This document shows positions 1 through 8,082 of a DNA stretch of 64,000 nucleotides, piece by piece. A program made the translations under genes and the position numbers. Numbering within the stretch: the stretch's first letter is position 1; every line of letters starts with the position of its first letter. Below the pieces are notes generated by a model, which was not told the DNA's origin, ran no database searches, and saw nothing but the letters and a program-made list of their open reading frames with translations. Location: contig NZ_CP011803.1 of the NCBI RefSeq assembly GCF_001038625.1, positions 4,898,001-4,962,000 on the forward strand, written 5' to 3'. Source of the DNA: Clostridium carboxidivorans P7 (lineage in GTDB: Bacteria > Bacillota > Clostridia > Clostridiales > Clostridiaceae).

Positions 1-625
1 TGTGGACCCTATATCCCTTGGTATATTAAAATCTCCAGGAGAATTAGGTGCAGATATAGCAGTTGGTGAAGGACAAAGTTTAGGAAACAATATGAGTTTT
101 GGAGGTCCGTATGTTGGCTTTATGGCAACTAAAGCAAAGCTTATGCGTAAAATGCCAGGAAGAATAGTAGGACAGACTCAGGACTTGGATGGAAAAAGAG
201 GTTTTGTTTTAACACTACAAGCAAGGGAACAGCATATAAGAAGGGAAAAAGCAACTTCTAATATATGTTCAAATGAAGCTTTAAATGCCTTGACTGCGGC
301 AATATATCTTACTACCATGGGTAAAAAAGGAATTAAGGAAGTAGCTTATCAAAGCACACAAAAAGCTCATTATGCTTTTAATAAAATCACTAAATCAGGA
401 AAGTTTAAACCTTTATTTAATAAACCTTTCTTTAAGGAATTTGCAGTAGTAAGTGAAAAGGAACCAGCAATTATAAATGATGAATTATTAAAAAATAAAA
501 TACTTGGAGGTTATCCTTTAGGTAAAAATTATGCTCCCTATAAAAATGCACTGCTTTTCTGTGTAACAGAAAAAAGGACAGCTCAGGAGATTGATAAATT
601 AGTAAGTGTAATGGAGGGAGTATAA
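1..625 (+). CDS. gcvPA: Glycine dehydrogenase (decarboxylating) subunit 1, C-terminal part
   Basis: This is the 3' end of a gene that starts before the window; about 207 codons are visible, against roughly 445 residues for a full subunit. GcvPA and GcvPB together form the P protein of the glycine cleavage system, which decarboxylates glycine using PLP and passes the aminomethyl group to the lipoyl arm of GcvH. The visible part has the family signatures GEGQSLGNNMSFGGPYVGF, LQAREQHIRREKATSNICSNEAL and ALLFCVTEKRT near the end. The stop codon (623-625) touches the gcvPB start, and the gcvPB ribosome binding site lies inside the last codons, so the two are translationally coupled. An internal GTG at position 2 is not the true start. 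Confidence 0.95.
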   Translation, partial: VDPISLGILKSPGELGADIAVGEGQSLGNNMSFGGPYVGFMATKAKLMRKMPGRIVGQTQDLDGKRGFVLTLQAREQHIRREKATSNICSNEALNALTAAIYLTTMGKKGIKEVAYQSTQKAHYAFNKITKSGKFKPLFNKPFFKEFAVVSEKEPAIINDELLKNKILGGYPLGKNYAPYKNALLFCVTEKRTAQEIDKLVSVMEGV

Positions 626-2086
626 ATGAAAGAATATAATAAATTGATTTTTGAAGTTTCAAAGCCAGGAAGAGTGGCTTATACACTTCCTAAATGTGAT
701 GTAGAATGTGAAGCTGTTGAAAATTTAATTCCTAAAGATATGCTAAAGACTAGTGATGTGGAACTTCCAGAGGTTAGTGAACCAGATGTAATAAGACATT
801 TTACACTTCTTGCAAATAAGAATTATGGAGTAGATAATGGTTTTTATCCTTTAGGCTCTTGTACCATGAAATACAATCCTAAAATAAATGAAGATATAGC
901 TTCTAACCCACAGTATTTAAACATTCATCCATATCAAAGTGAAGATACTGTACAAGGAGCACTTGAAATAATGTATGATTTGAGCAGTAAACTTTCAGAA
1001 ATATCTGGTATGGATTATGTTACACTTCAGCCAGCAGCAGGTGCTCATGGAGAACTTACAGGACTTATGATAATTAAATCTTATCATAGAAAAAGAGGAG
1101 ATTTGAAAAGAACAAAAATCATAGTTCCTGATTCTGCACATGGAACAAATCCTGCCAGTGCCAATGTAGCTGGTTTCACTATAGTTGAAGTAAAATCTGA
1201 TAAAAAAGGACTTGTAGATATAGAATCCTTAAAATCTGTATTAAATGATGAGATAGCAGGATTAATGTTAACAAATCCAAATACATTAGGTCTTTTTGAT
1301 TCAAATATTAAATTAATATCAGATATGCTGCATGAAGCTGGAGGCCTTGTTTACTACGATGGTGCAAATTTAAATGCTATTATGGGAGAAGCAAGACCTG
1401 GAGATATGGGATTTGATGTAGTTCATATGAATCTTCATAAAACATTTTCAACACCCCATGGAGGTGGAGGTCCAGGAAGTGGCCCTGTAGGAGTAAAAGA
1501 GAGGTTAGCTGAATTTTTGCCTGTACCTGTTATAGAAAAGAAAGAGGAAAAATATACTTTGAATTATGAAAGGCCTTATTCTATTGGAAAAGTTAAAAGT
1601 TTTTATGGTAATTTTAATGTTATAGTAAAAGCTTATTCCTATGTACTTACAATGGGAGCAGAAGGACTTAAAAAAGCTAGTGACATAGCTGTATTAAATG
1701 CCAATTATATAAAAAGTAAATTAAAGGATTATTATAATCAGCCTATAGATAGTATATGTAAACATGAATTTGTAATGGCAGGTTTAAAGGATGCACCTGA
1801 AGGTGTTAGTACTCTTGATGTAGCTAAAAGGTTATTAGATTATGGATATCATCCACCAACAATATATTTTCCTTTAATTATCGATAGCGCATTGATGATA
1901 GAGCCTACAGAAACGGAAAGTAAGGAAACTTTGGATGGATTCATAGATTCCATGATAAAAATAGCTGAAGAAGCTAGAGAAAATCCTGAAATATTAATAA
2001 ATGCACCACATAACACACCAGTTAAAAGATTGGATGAAGTAAAAGCTGCTAGAAATCCTGTGGTGAAATATAGTAAGAAAGATTAG
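626..2086 (+). CDS. gcvPB: Glycine dehydrogenase (decarboxylating) subunit 2
   Basis: The 486-residue protein is full length for the clostridial two-subunit P protein. It carries the PLP site: HMNLHKTFSTPHGGGGPGSG, where Lys272 is the expected Schiff-base lysine. GSCTMKYNPK near residue 77 and PAAGAHGELTG near 133 are typical of the subunit. With GcvPA it decarboxylates glycine in the cytoplasm. In a glycine-fermenting clostridium it either oxidises glycine to supply reductant or makes glycine from C1 units. ATG 626 directly follows the gcvPA stop, with GGAGGGAG at 613-620 as the ribosome binding site. A terminator follows at about 2177, so the downstream grd genes form a separate unit. Confidence 0.96.
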   Translation: MKEYNKLIFEVSKPGRVAYTLPKCDVECEAVENLIPKDMLKTSDVELPEVSEPDVIRHFTLLANKNYGVDNGFYPLGSCTMKYNPKINEDIASNPQYLNIHPYQSEDTVQGALEIMYDLSSKLSEISGMDYVTLQPAAGAHGELTGLMIIKSYHRKRGDLKRTKIIVPDSAHGTNPASANVAGFTIVEVKSDKKGLVDIESLKSVLNDEIAGLMLTNPNTLGLFDSNIKLISDMLHEAGGLVYYDGANLNAIMGEARPGDMGFDVVHMNLHKTFSTPHGGGGPGSGPVGVKERLAEFLPVPVIEKKEEKYTLNYERPYSIGKVKSFYGNFNVIVKAYSYVLTMGAEGLKKASDIAVLNANYIKSKLKDYYNQPIDSICKHEFVMAGLKDAPEGVSTLDVAKRLLDYGYHPPTIYFPLIIDSALMIEPTETESKETLDGFIDSMIKIAEEARENPEILINAPHNTPVKRLDEVKAARNPVVKYSKKD

Positions 2087-2176
2087 ATAATTTATTATAA
2101 ATAATCTACATTAAAAAAGTTATAATACAAAATTGTTAAAAAAATAATTACTGTTAATACTTGATAACCCATAAAT

Positions 2177-2217
2177 AACATTTATTTGTAAATAGTGTTG
2201 CAAATAAATGTTGTTTT
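2177..2217 (+). terminator. Rho-independent terminator of the gcvP genes
   Basis: A perfect 12-bp stem (AACATTTATTTG at 2177-2188 with its complement at 2201-2212) is followed by GTTTTTAT. It ends the gcvPAB transcript. Between 2218 and about 2480 I see only AT-rich DNA with a possible -10 box (TATAAT, 2422-2427) that could start the riboswitch transcript. Confidence 0.8.
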
Positions 2218-2483
2218 TATATGTGATAAAATATATCAATTTATATAAAACTATGAAGTTACTTATTCATATATCTGAAAATAGATAAAATAATAGTCAG
2301 CAACTATAAAGAATTGCATAATATATGGATTAAAATGGATATTATGTATCCGAAAACAAAATGAATGCTATAAAAAAATACAATAGAAAATGTTTTCAAA
2401 AATTGTAGAAAAAAATATATCTATAATATATAATGATAATTGAAAAGAGAAGTATAGAAAAACTTAATATATTTAGGATGATG

Positions 2484-2740
2484 TTTTCGGGAGATTAAGT
2501 AGAAAACTTAACAAAGTTTTACTTTAAGAGTTTACTTAGCTATATATTTTAAATATATAGTATCCTTTAATGGATAGCCGAAGGAGTAAGTATTATTTTA
2601 CCGTAATAATTATGAACCTCTCAGGCAAAAGGACCGAAAACGGACAAATCTCTGGGAAGCGTAAGCACCGAAGGAGTAAATCTCTCAGGTTAAAGGACAG
2701 AGGTATAAAACGGAAGTTTTATACCCCTGTTTTTATTTTT
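2484..2740 (+). promoter_or_regulatory. Tandem glycine riboswitch with downstream terminator
   Basis: Two glycine aptamers are stacked. The first runs from the GGGAGA near 2489 through AGCCGAAGGAGTAAG (2576-2590) to CCTCTCAGGCAAAAGGACCG (about 2617-2636). The second runs from ATCTCTGGGAAGCGTAAGCA (2648 onward) through CACCGAAGGAGTAAATCTCT to CAGGTTAAAGGACAGAG (ending about 2702). These match the conserved core of the gcvT-type glycine riboswitch. Directly after it lies a 10-bp perfect hairpin (2702-2711 with 2716-2725, GGAA loop) and a T-rich run to 2740, which is an intrinsic terminator. The arrangement fits an ON switch in which bound glycine prevents termination and lets transcription enter grdX and the glycine reductase operon. 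The mechanism is inferred; the aptamer sequence is seen. Confidence 0.95.
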
Positions 2741-2789
2741 GTAAAGAAAGCTTTGCTTATATCCAATTATGGCAAAAGGAGAGTAAAAA

Positions 2790-3167
2790 GTGATGGAAGA
2801 GGTAATAATTATTACAAATAATCCTATGAGTAGAGATAAATTAAGTAATAAACACAAAGTAGATTTTATAGAAGGTGCTGCTATGGAGGTTTATACAAAA
2901 GTTAGAGATTACATTCATAAAGGGCATAAATTGTTAACTCATCCTTTAATGAGCAGTATAAAACCCAATGAAACTCCATATAGAACAATAGTTATATCTA
3001 AGGATAATGACAGCACAGTTGATATAAAATCTTTGGGTTATATAGAGGAAGCTGTACATACTACTGAAAAGTTTTTAAAAAATTATGGATTGCCCAATTG
3101 GTCTAAGCAAGTATTAGAAGATTTTCAGCTTATAGATTATGATTTGATATATCATGCATTAACATAA
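2790..3167 (+). CDS. grdX: GrdX family protein
   Basis: A 125-residue protein typical of the first gene of clostridial glycine reductase operons. It opens with EEVIIITNNPMSRDKL and has the family segment HKGHKLLTHPLMSSIKPNETPYRT. Its biochemical function is not established; co-occurrence with grd genes suggests a regulatory or assembly role. Two start codons are adjacent, GTG 2790 and ATG 2793. The ribosome binding site AAGGAGAG at 2777-2784 is closer to ideal spacing for ATG 2793, so the real protein may be one residue shorter. It is the first gene after the glycine riboswitch and is probably cotranscribed with trxB. Confidence 0.9.
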   Translation: MMEEVIIITNNPMSRDKLSNKHKVDFIEGAAMEVYTKVRDYIHKGHKLLTHPLMSSIKPNETPYRTIVISKDNDSTVDIKSLGYIEEAVHTTEKFLKNYGLPNWSKQVLEDFQLIDYDLIYHALT

Positions 3168-3239
3168 TTTAGTGGTTAGAACTATTTTTAAAATTGAGAA
3201 TTTTCTGTATTAAACTTTTGAAAGGTAGGAGGTAATTTT

Positions 3240-4160
3240 ATGGCACAAATTTATGACACTATAATAATAGGAGGAGGACCAGCAGGATTATCAGCAGGAC
3301 TTTATGCAGCAAGGTCAAGAATGAATACTTTAATTATTGAAAGAGCAAAATATGGAGGTCAGGCAACAACTACAGATGAATTGGAAAACTATCCAGGTTC
3401 CATAGAGGAATGTACAGGAACAACTTTAAGTAAGAGAATGAAAAAACAGGCAGAAGATTTTGGAACAAAATTTACTAAAGATGAAATAGTAGAAGTAAAT
3501 TTAGAAGGTAACATAAAAGTTGTAAAAGGTAAAAAGGAAACTTATGAAGCTAAAACTATAATAATAGCTACAGGAGCAAATCCTAAACTTTCAGGCTTTA
3601 AAAATGAAACTGAGCTTAGAGGAAAAGGAATTTCTTACTGTGCAACTTGTGATGCTGACTTTTTTACAGATTTAGATGTGGCTGTTATAGGAGGAGGAGA
3701 CTCTGCAATAACAGAAGCAATATACCTTACAAAATTTGCAGAAAAGGTTACAGTAATTCATAGAAGGGATGCATTAAGAGCAGCAAAATCATTACAAGAA
3801 AAAGCTTTTGATAATCCTAAAATAGACTTTATTTGGAATTCAACTATAGAAGAAGCTGTAGGTGATGAAATATTAGAAAAACTTATATTAAAAAATAAAT
3901 TAACTGGTGAAACTAGTGAATTAAAAGTAGATGGATGCTTTGTATTTGTAGGATATGATCCAATATCATCTCTATTTGAAGGAAAATTAGACATGGAAAA
4001 AGGTTATATTATAACAGATGAAGATATGCAAACTAGTGTAGCTGGAGTTTTTGCAGCAGGAGATGTAAGAAAAAAATCATTAAGGCAGGTAATAACTGCA
4101 GCAGCAGATGGTGCTATAGCAGCAACTATCGCTGAGCGTTATTTAGAAGAACATAAATAA
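3240..4160 (+). CDS. trxB: Thioredoxin reductase (NADPH, FAD) of the glycine reductase system
   Basis: The 306-residue flavoprotein moves electrons from NADPH through FAD and a redox disulfide to thioredoxin, which then reduces glycine reductase. Seen in the sequence: FAD-binding IIIGGGPAG (residues 8-16), the redox centre CATC (134-137), the NADPH-binding GGGDSA (151-156), and a C-terminal AGVFAAGDVRKKSLRQVITA that holds the FAD. Length is normal for low-molecular-weight TrxB. AGGAGG at 3227-3232 precedes ATG 3240. It sits between grdX and trxA, 20 bp ahead of trxA, as in other glycine-reducing clostridia, so it is likely dedicated to this operon. Confidence 0.96.
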   Translation: MAQIYDTIIIGGGPAGLSAGLYAARSRMNTLIIERAKYGGQATTTDELENYPGSIEECTGTTLSKRMKKQAEDFGTKFTKDEIVEVNLEGNIKVVKGKKETYEAKTIIIATGANPKLSGFKNETELRGKGISYCATCDADFFTDLDVAVIGGGDSAITEAIYLTKFAEKVTVIHRRDALRAAKSLQEKAFDNPKIDFIWNSTIEEAVGDEILEKLILKNKLTGETSELKVDGCFVFVGYDPISSLFEGKLDMEKGYIITDEDMQTSVAGVFAAGDVRKKSLRQVITAAADGAIAATIAERYLEEHK

Positions 4161-4180
4161 AATATTTAGGAGGTCAAAAA

Positions 4181-4513
4181 ATGATTGAATTAAACAAGGA
4201 GAATTTTGAAGGTGAAGTTTTAACTTACACTGAAAAACCAGTATTTGTTGATTTTTGGGGAGATAAATGTGAAATATGTAAAGAACTTATGCCAGGAGTA
4301 CATGGCTTAGAAGAAAAGTATGGAGACAAAATAAAGTTCTCAAGCTTAAATATAAGTACTGCAAGAAGGCTTGCCATAGGACAAAAAGTTTTAGGGCTGC
4401 CAACAATGATAATTTATAAAAATGGAGAAAAAGTAAACACAATTACTGCTGATAAAATTACTTCATTAGAAGATGTGGAAAGTTTTATAAAAACATATTA
4501 TGACACATTATAA
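4181..4513 (+). CDS. trxA: Thioredoxin with atypical CEIC active site
   Basis: The 110-residue thioredoxin fold carries FVDFWGDKCEICKELMPGVH. The active site is Cys30-Glu-Ile-Cys33 instead of the usual WCGPC, and the preceding Trp is replaced by Lys. The cis-proline segment GLPTM is kept. Glycine reductase-associated thioredoxins are known to have divergent active sites, so this is expected to be the dedicated electron donor to GrdA/GrdB rather than the general cellular thioredoxin. AGGAGGTC at 4169-4176 gives a clear start. A hairpin follows the gene at about 4523-4556, which may reduce readthrough into grdE. Confidence 0.9.
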   Translation: MIELNKENFEGEVLTYTEKPVFVDFWGDKCEICKELMPGVHGLEEKYGDKIKFSSLNISTARRLAIGQKVLGLPTMIIYKNGEKVNTITADKITSLEDVESFIKTYYDTL

Positions 4514-4522
4514 TAAAAAGAG

Positions 4523-4560
4523 ACAAGATTTAGATGAAAATCATCATCACCTTGTCAAAA
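4523..4560 (+). terminator. Hairpin after trxA, possible attenuator
   Basis: GACAAG and CTTGTC flank an inner ATTT/AAAT pairing, giving a modest stem-loop followed by a short A-rich rather than T-rich run. It may lower readthrough from trxA into grdE or stabilise the upstream mRNA. The 207 bp between trxA and grdE hold no other gene that I can see. Confidence 0.4.
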
Positions 4561-4720
4561 ATTAAGTAACGTTCATTAAAATCCTAATATATATAAATAA
4601 AAAATACAAGTAAATTTTAATACTATTAAAAATTAAAATAGTTAACATTTGTAACAATCAGTATTATTGATAACAATAGGCAATTTTGTACCTATTGAAA
4701 TAAATTTGGAGGTGAATACT

Positions 4721-6007
4721 TTGCGTTTAGAAGTTGGAAAAATTTATGTAAAGGACATTCAATTTGGAGCTGAAACAAAAGTTGAAAGTGGAATTCTTTA
4801 TATAAACAAAGAAGAACTATTAAAAGAAGTAGGTGGAGATGAAAGACTTAAAAGCATTGAGTTTGATATTGCAAAACCAGGTGAAGAAACAAGAATAATA
4901 CCTGTAAAAGATGTTATTGAGCCAAGAGTTAAGGTAGAAGGCAAAGGTGGAATATTCCCAGGATTTATAAGCAAAGTAGATATGGTTGGTTCAGGAAGAA
5001 CTCATGTACTAAAGGGTGCAGCTGTAGTAACTACTGGAAAAATAGTTGGATTCCAGGAAGGTATTATAGATATGAGTGGAGAGGGAGCAAAATATACTCC
5101 ATTTTCAAAGACAAATAATTTAGTAATAACTTGTGAACCAAAAGAAGGGGTTAAACAGCATGAGCATGAAGAAGCAGTAAGAATGGTTGGATTTAAAGCT
5201 GCTACTTATATTGGAAAAGCTGGAAAAGATATAAAACCAGATGAAATTAAAACTTATGAAACATTACCATTATTAGAACAGGTTAAACAATATCCTAATC
5301 TTCCAAAGGTAATATATGTTTATATGCTCCAAAGCCAAGGACTTTTACATGACACATATGTTTATGGAGTAGATGCAAAGAAGATAATACCAACATTCAT
5401 ATATCCAACAGAAATGTTTGATGGAGCTATTGTAAGTGGAAACTGTGTATCTGCTTGTGATAAGAATCCAAGTTATGTTCATATGAATCATCCAGTAATT
5501 GAAGACTTATATGAGCATCATGGAAAAGATTATAATTTCTTAGGTTGTATTATAACAAATGAGAATGTTTATCTTGCAGATAAGGAAAGATCCTCAAACT
5601 ATACTGCTAAGTTAGTAGAATATTTAGGAGCTGATGCAGTAATTATATCAGAAGAAGGATTTGGTAATCCAGATGCAGATTTAGTTATGAATTGCAACAA
5701 GATAAGCGATTTGGGTGTGAAAACTGTATTAATTACAGATGAATATGCAGGACAAGATGGAAGTTCACAATCATTAGCTGATTCAACACCAAAAGGTGAT
5801 GCAGTAGTTACTGGAGGAAATGCTAATGAAGTTGTTGTATTACCACCAATGAAAAAGTTAATAGGACATCCAGAAGCAGCAAATGTAATAGCTGGAGGAC
5901 ATGTAGGAAGTTTAAGAGAAGATGGTTCTATAGAAGCTGAAATTCAAGTTATAACTGGAGCTACCAGTGAAGTTGGATTTAATAAATTAACAGCTAAAGG
6001 ATTCTAA
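4721..6007 (+). CDS. grdE: Glycine reductase component B, alpha/beta proprotein
   Basis: GrdE is made as a proprotein that is cleaved into two subunits, one carrying a pyruvoyl group that binds the amino group of glycine. The 428-residue reading from TTG 4721 begins MRLEVGKIYVKDIQFG, the usual GrdE start, with GGAGGTG at 4708-4714. An upstream in-frame start at 4667 has no ribosome binding site and was rejected. The expected cleavage point is Asn241-Cys242 in SGNCVSACDKNPSYVHMNHP, Cys being the known pyruvoyl precursor in this family. It acts in the cytoplasm with GrdB as the glycine-specific component B. TTG as start codon may limit expression relative to grdA. Confidence 0.95.
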   Translation: MRLEVGKIYVKDIQFGAETKVESGILYINKEELLKEVGGDERLKSIEFDIAKPGEETRIIPVKDVIEPRVKVEGKGGIFPGFISKVDMVGSGRTHVLKGAAVVTTGKIVGFQEGIIDMSGEGAKYTPFSKTNNLVITCEPKEGVKQHEHEEAVRMVGFKAATYIGKAGKDIKPDEIKTYETLPLLEQVKQYPNLPKVIYVYMLQSQGLLHDTYVYGVDAKKIIPTFIYPTEMFDGAIVSGNCVSACDKNPSYVHMNHPVIEDLYEHHGKDYNFLGCIITNENVYLADKERSSNYTAKLVEYLGADAVIISEEGFGNPDADLVMNCNKISDLGVKTVLITDEYAGQDGSSQSLADSTPKGDAVVTGGNANEVVVLPPMKKLIGHPEAANVIAGGHVGSLREDGSIEAEIQVITGATSEVGFNKLTAKGF

Positions 6008-6074
6008 ATTTTAAAAATTATTAATTTTAGTTACAGGCTTTATTATAAAATTTTTGAAAGAAGGGTGATTATAT

Positions 6075-6539
6075 ATGTTACAAGGAAAAAAAGTTATAGC
6101 AGTAGGAGATAGAGATGGAATACCAGGACCAGCTATTGAAGCTTGTGTTAAATCAGCTGGAGCAGAGGTTATTTTTGCATCAACAGAATGCTTTGTTTGA
6201 ACAGCCGCAGGTGCTATGGATCTGGAGATCCAACAAAGAGTAAAAGATTTAACTGAAAAACATGGTGCAGAAAATGTAGTTGTAGTAATCGGGGGAGCAG
6301 AAGCAGAAGCTTCAGGACTTTCAGCAGAAACAGTAAGTGCTGGAGACCCAACATTTGCAGGCCCACTTGCTGGAGTAGAATTAGGTTTGGCAGTTTACCA
6401 TATGGTTGAACCAGAAATAAAAGATGAATGTGATGCTGCTGTTTATGATGAGCAGTGCGGAATGATGGAGATGGTTCTTGATGTAGATGCTATTATTGGA
6501 GAAGTTAAAACCATAAGAGAACAGTATTCAAAATTTTAA
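6075..6539 (+). CDS. grdA: Glycine reductase selenoprotein A
   Basis: GrdA is the small selenoprotein that receives the carboxymethyl group from component B as a Se-carboxymethyl-selenoether and hands it to component C. The gene reads through an in-frame UGA (6198-6200): MLQGKKVIAVGDRDGIPGP at the start and TECFV-Sec-TAAGAMDLE around the Sec, which is residue 42. The whole protein is 154 residues, the usual size. ATG 6075 has AGAAGGGTG at 6059-6066. A gene finder that treats UGA as stop would call only the 3' part from ATG 6216. Cys39 and Sec42 form the redox pair. Reduction comes from the thioredoxin encoded upstream. Confidence 0.97.
6198..6235 (+). promoter_or_regulatory. Candidate bacterial SECIS element in grdA
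   Basis: Downstream of the UGA (6198-6200) a small hairpin can form: GGATC at 6218-6222, loop TGGA, GATCC at 6227-6231. Its apex lies about 23 nt after the UGA, within the range expected for a bacterial SelB-binding SECIS. Only the pairing is seen; SelB binding is inferred. Confidence 0.5.
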
Positions 6540-6614
6540 TTAATAGAAATGATTCATTTTTAATAAAAAAATAGTTTAAATATGTGAAAGTCCTAAAAAG
6601 GAGGGGAATATTAG

Positions 6615-7922
6615 ATGCTTAAAGTTGTTCATTATATAAATCAGTTTTATGGCGGCATAGGTGGAGAAGAAAAAGCAGATGTAAAGCCAGAAATTAGGGA
6701 AGGTTTTGTAGGTCCTGGAATGGGGCTTAATGGATTGTTAAAAAAAGGTGATGCTGAAATTGTCGCTACAGTAGTGTGCGGTGATTCTTATTATAACGAA
6801 AATGAAAAAGAGGCTAAGGCTGCAGTATTAGATATGATTAAAAAGTACAATCCAGATTTGTTTATAGCAGGACCTGCATTTAATGCTGGAAGATATGGTG
6901 TTGCTTGTGGTTCTATAGCTAAAGAAGTTTCAGAAAAGTTGAATATACCAGTAATTTCAGCTATGTATATTGAAAACCCAGGGGTGGATCTATATAAAAA
7001 AGACATATATATAGTAGAAACTAAAAATAGTGCTGCTGGTATGAGAGATGCTCTTCCTAAAATAGTAAACTTGGCATTAAAACTTGCTAAAGGTGAAGAA
7101 ATAGGATCACCTGAAGAAGAACATTTTATAGAAAGAGGAATAAGAAAAAATTATTTCCATGAAGAAAGAGGCTCAAAAAGAGCTGTTGATATGCTTATAA
7201 AGAAAATAAGTGGAGAAAAATTTGTTACAGAATTTAAAATGCCTGTATTTGATAGAGTAGATCCTGTTGCTCCAGTAGCAGATGTTGCAAAGGCAAAGAT
7301 AGCTATAGTAACATCTGGTGGTATAGTTCCAAAAGGAAACCCAGATCATATCGAATCATCAAGTGCTTCAAAGTTTGGAAAGTATGACATAGAGGGAATT
7401 GAAAACTTAACAGATGAAACTAATGAAACAGCACATGGAGGATATGATCCAACTTATGCTAATGCTGATTCAGATAGAGTTCTACCAGTGGATGTTTTAA
7501 GAAAGATGGAGAAGGAAGGAAAAATAGGCTCTCTTCATAGATATTATTATTCCACCGTTGGAAATGGAACAGCTGTTGCTTCTGCCAAAAAGTTTGGGGA
7601 GAACATAGCTAAAGAATTAATAGCTGACGGAGTTGATGCAGTTATATTAACGTCTACTTGAGGAACTTGTACACGTTGCGGTGCAACAATGGTAAAAGAA
7701 ATTGAGCGTGCTGGACTTCCAATAGTTCACATGTGTACAGTAGTTCCAATATCTTTAACAGTAGGAGCAAATAGAATAGTTCCTACAATAGCAATACCTC
7801 ATCCACTTGGAAATCCATCATTAGATGCTAAGGATGAGTTTGAATTAAGATATCATTTGGTAGAGAGAGCATTAAAAGCTCTAGAAACACCAGTAGACAA
7901 ACAAACAGTCTTTGAAAAATAA
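6615..7922 (+). CDS. grdB: Glycine reductase component B, gamma subunit (selenoprotein)
   Basis: GrdB is the 47-kDa selenoprotein of the glycine-specific component B. The reading frame is interrupted by UGA at 7659-7661, decoded as Sec349, in the signature LTST-Sec-GTCTRCGATMVKEIERAGLP. With read-through the protein has 435 residues, the normal length. The N-terminus VVHYINQFYGGIGGEEKAD is typical of the GrdB/PrdB family. AAAAGGAGGGG at 6597-6607 precedes ATG 6615. It pairs with GrdE: GrdE forms a Schiff base with glycine, and the Sec of GrdB is expected to attack the alpha carbon before transfer to GrdA. The two open frames flanking UGA are one gene, not two. Confidence 0.97.
7659..7690 (+). 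promoter_or_regulatory. Candidate bacterial SECIS element in grdB
   Basis: GTTGC (7675-7679), loop GGT, GCAAC (7683-7687) form a 5-bp perfect hairpin 19 nt after the UGA at 7659. A GGU apical loop is typical of bacterial SECIS elements recognised by SelB. Binding is inferred. Confidence 0.55.
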
Positions 7923-8028
7923 AAAAATTAAGAACTAATAATGAAGAGTTAATAGTGAAAGATGATTTTTAGCTGTCGCAAAAATACATATTAACTATTA
8001 ACTCTTCATTCTTAACTATTAATTTTTT
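7922..8028. repeat. Palindromic intergenic repeat between grdB and grdC
   Basis: The left arm (7922-7957) and right arm (7990-8028) are imperfect inverted repeats of about 38 bp sharing AATGAAGAGTTAATAGT. The loop holds GCTGTCGCAA. The element looks like a small non-autonomous repeat that landed in the grd operon; it would fold strongly in the mRNA. The complement of the loop motif (TTGCGACAG) recurs at the left edge of the repeat at 18.2 kb, so the families may be related. Confidence 0.7.
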
Positions 8029-8082
8029 ATATTCATAGGCTAATTTTATAGATTTCAATTAGAAATAAGGAGGGGTTTATAA

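Noticed and set aside
2570..2821. 83-codon reading frame across the glycine riboswitch
   Set aside because: It consists of aptamer and terminator sequence, has no ribosome binding site and ends inside grdX.
4667..4720. Longer N-terminus for GrdE
   Set aside because: No ribosome binding site; homologues start at MRLE, and GGAGGTG lies inside the extension.
6216..6539. grdA as a short gene starting at ATG 6216, and grdB as two separate genes
   Set aside because: Upstream frames continue into the known GrdA and GrdB sequences through UGA in the CFV-Sec and ST-Sec-GTC contexts; both are single selenoprotein genes.
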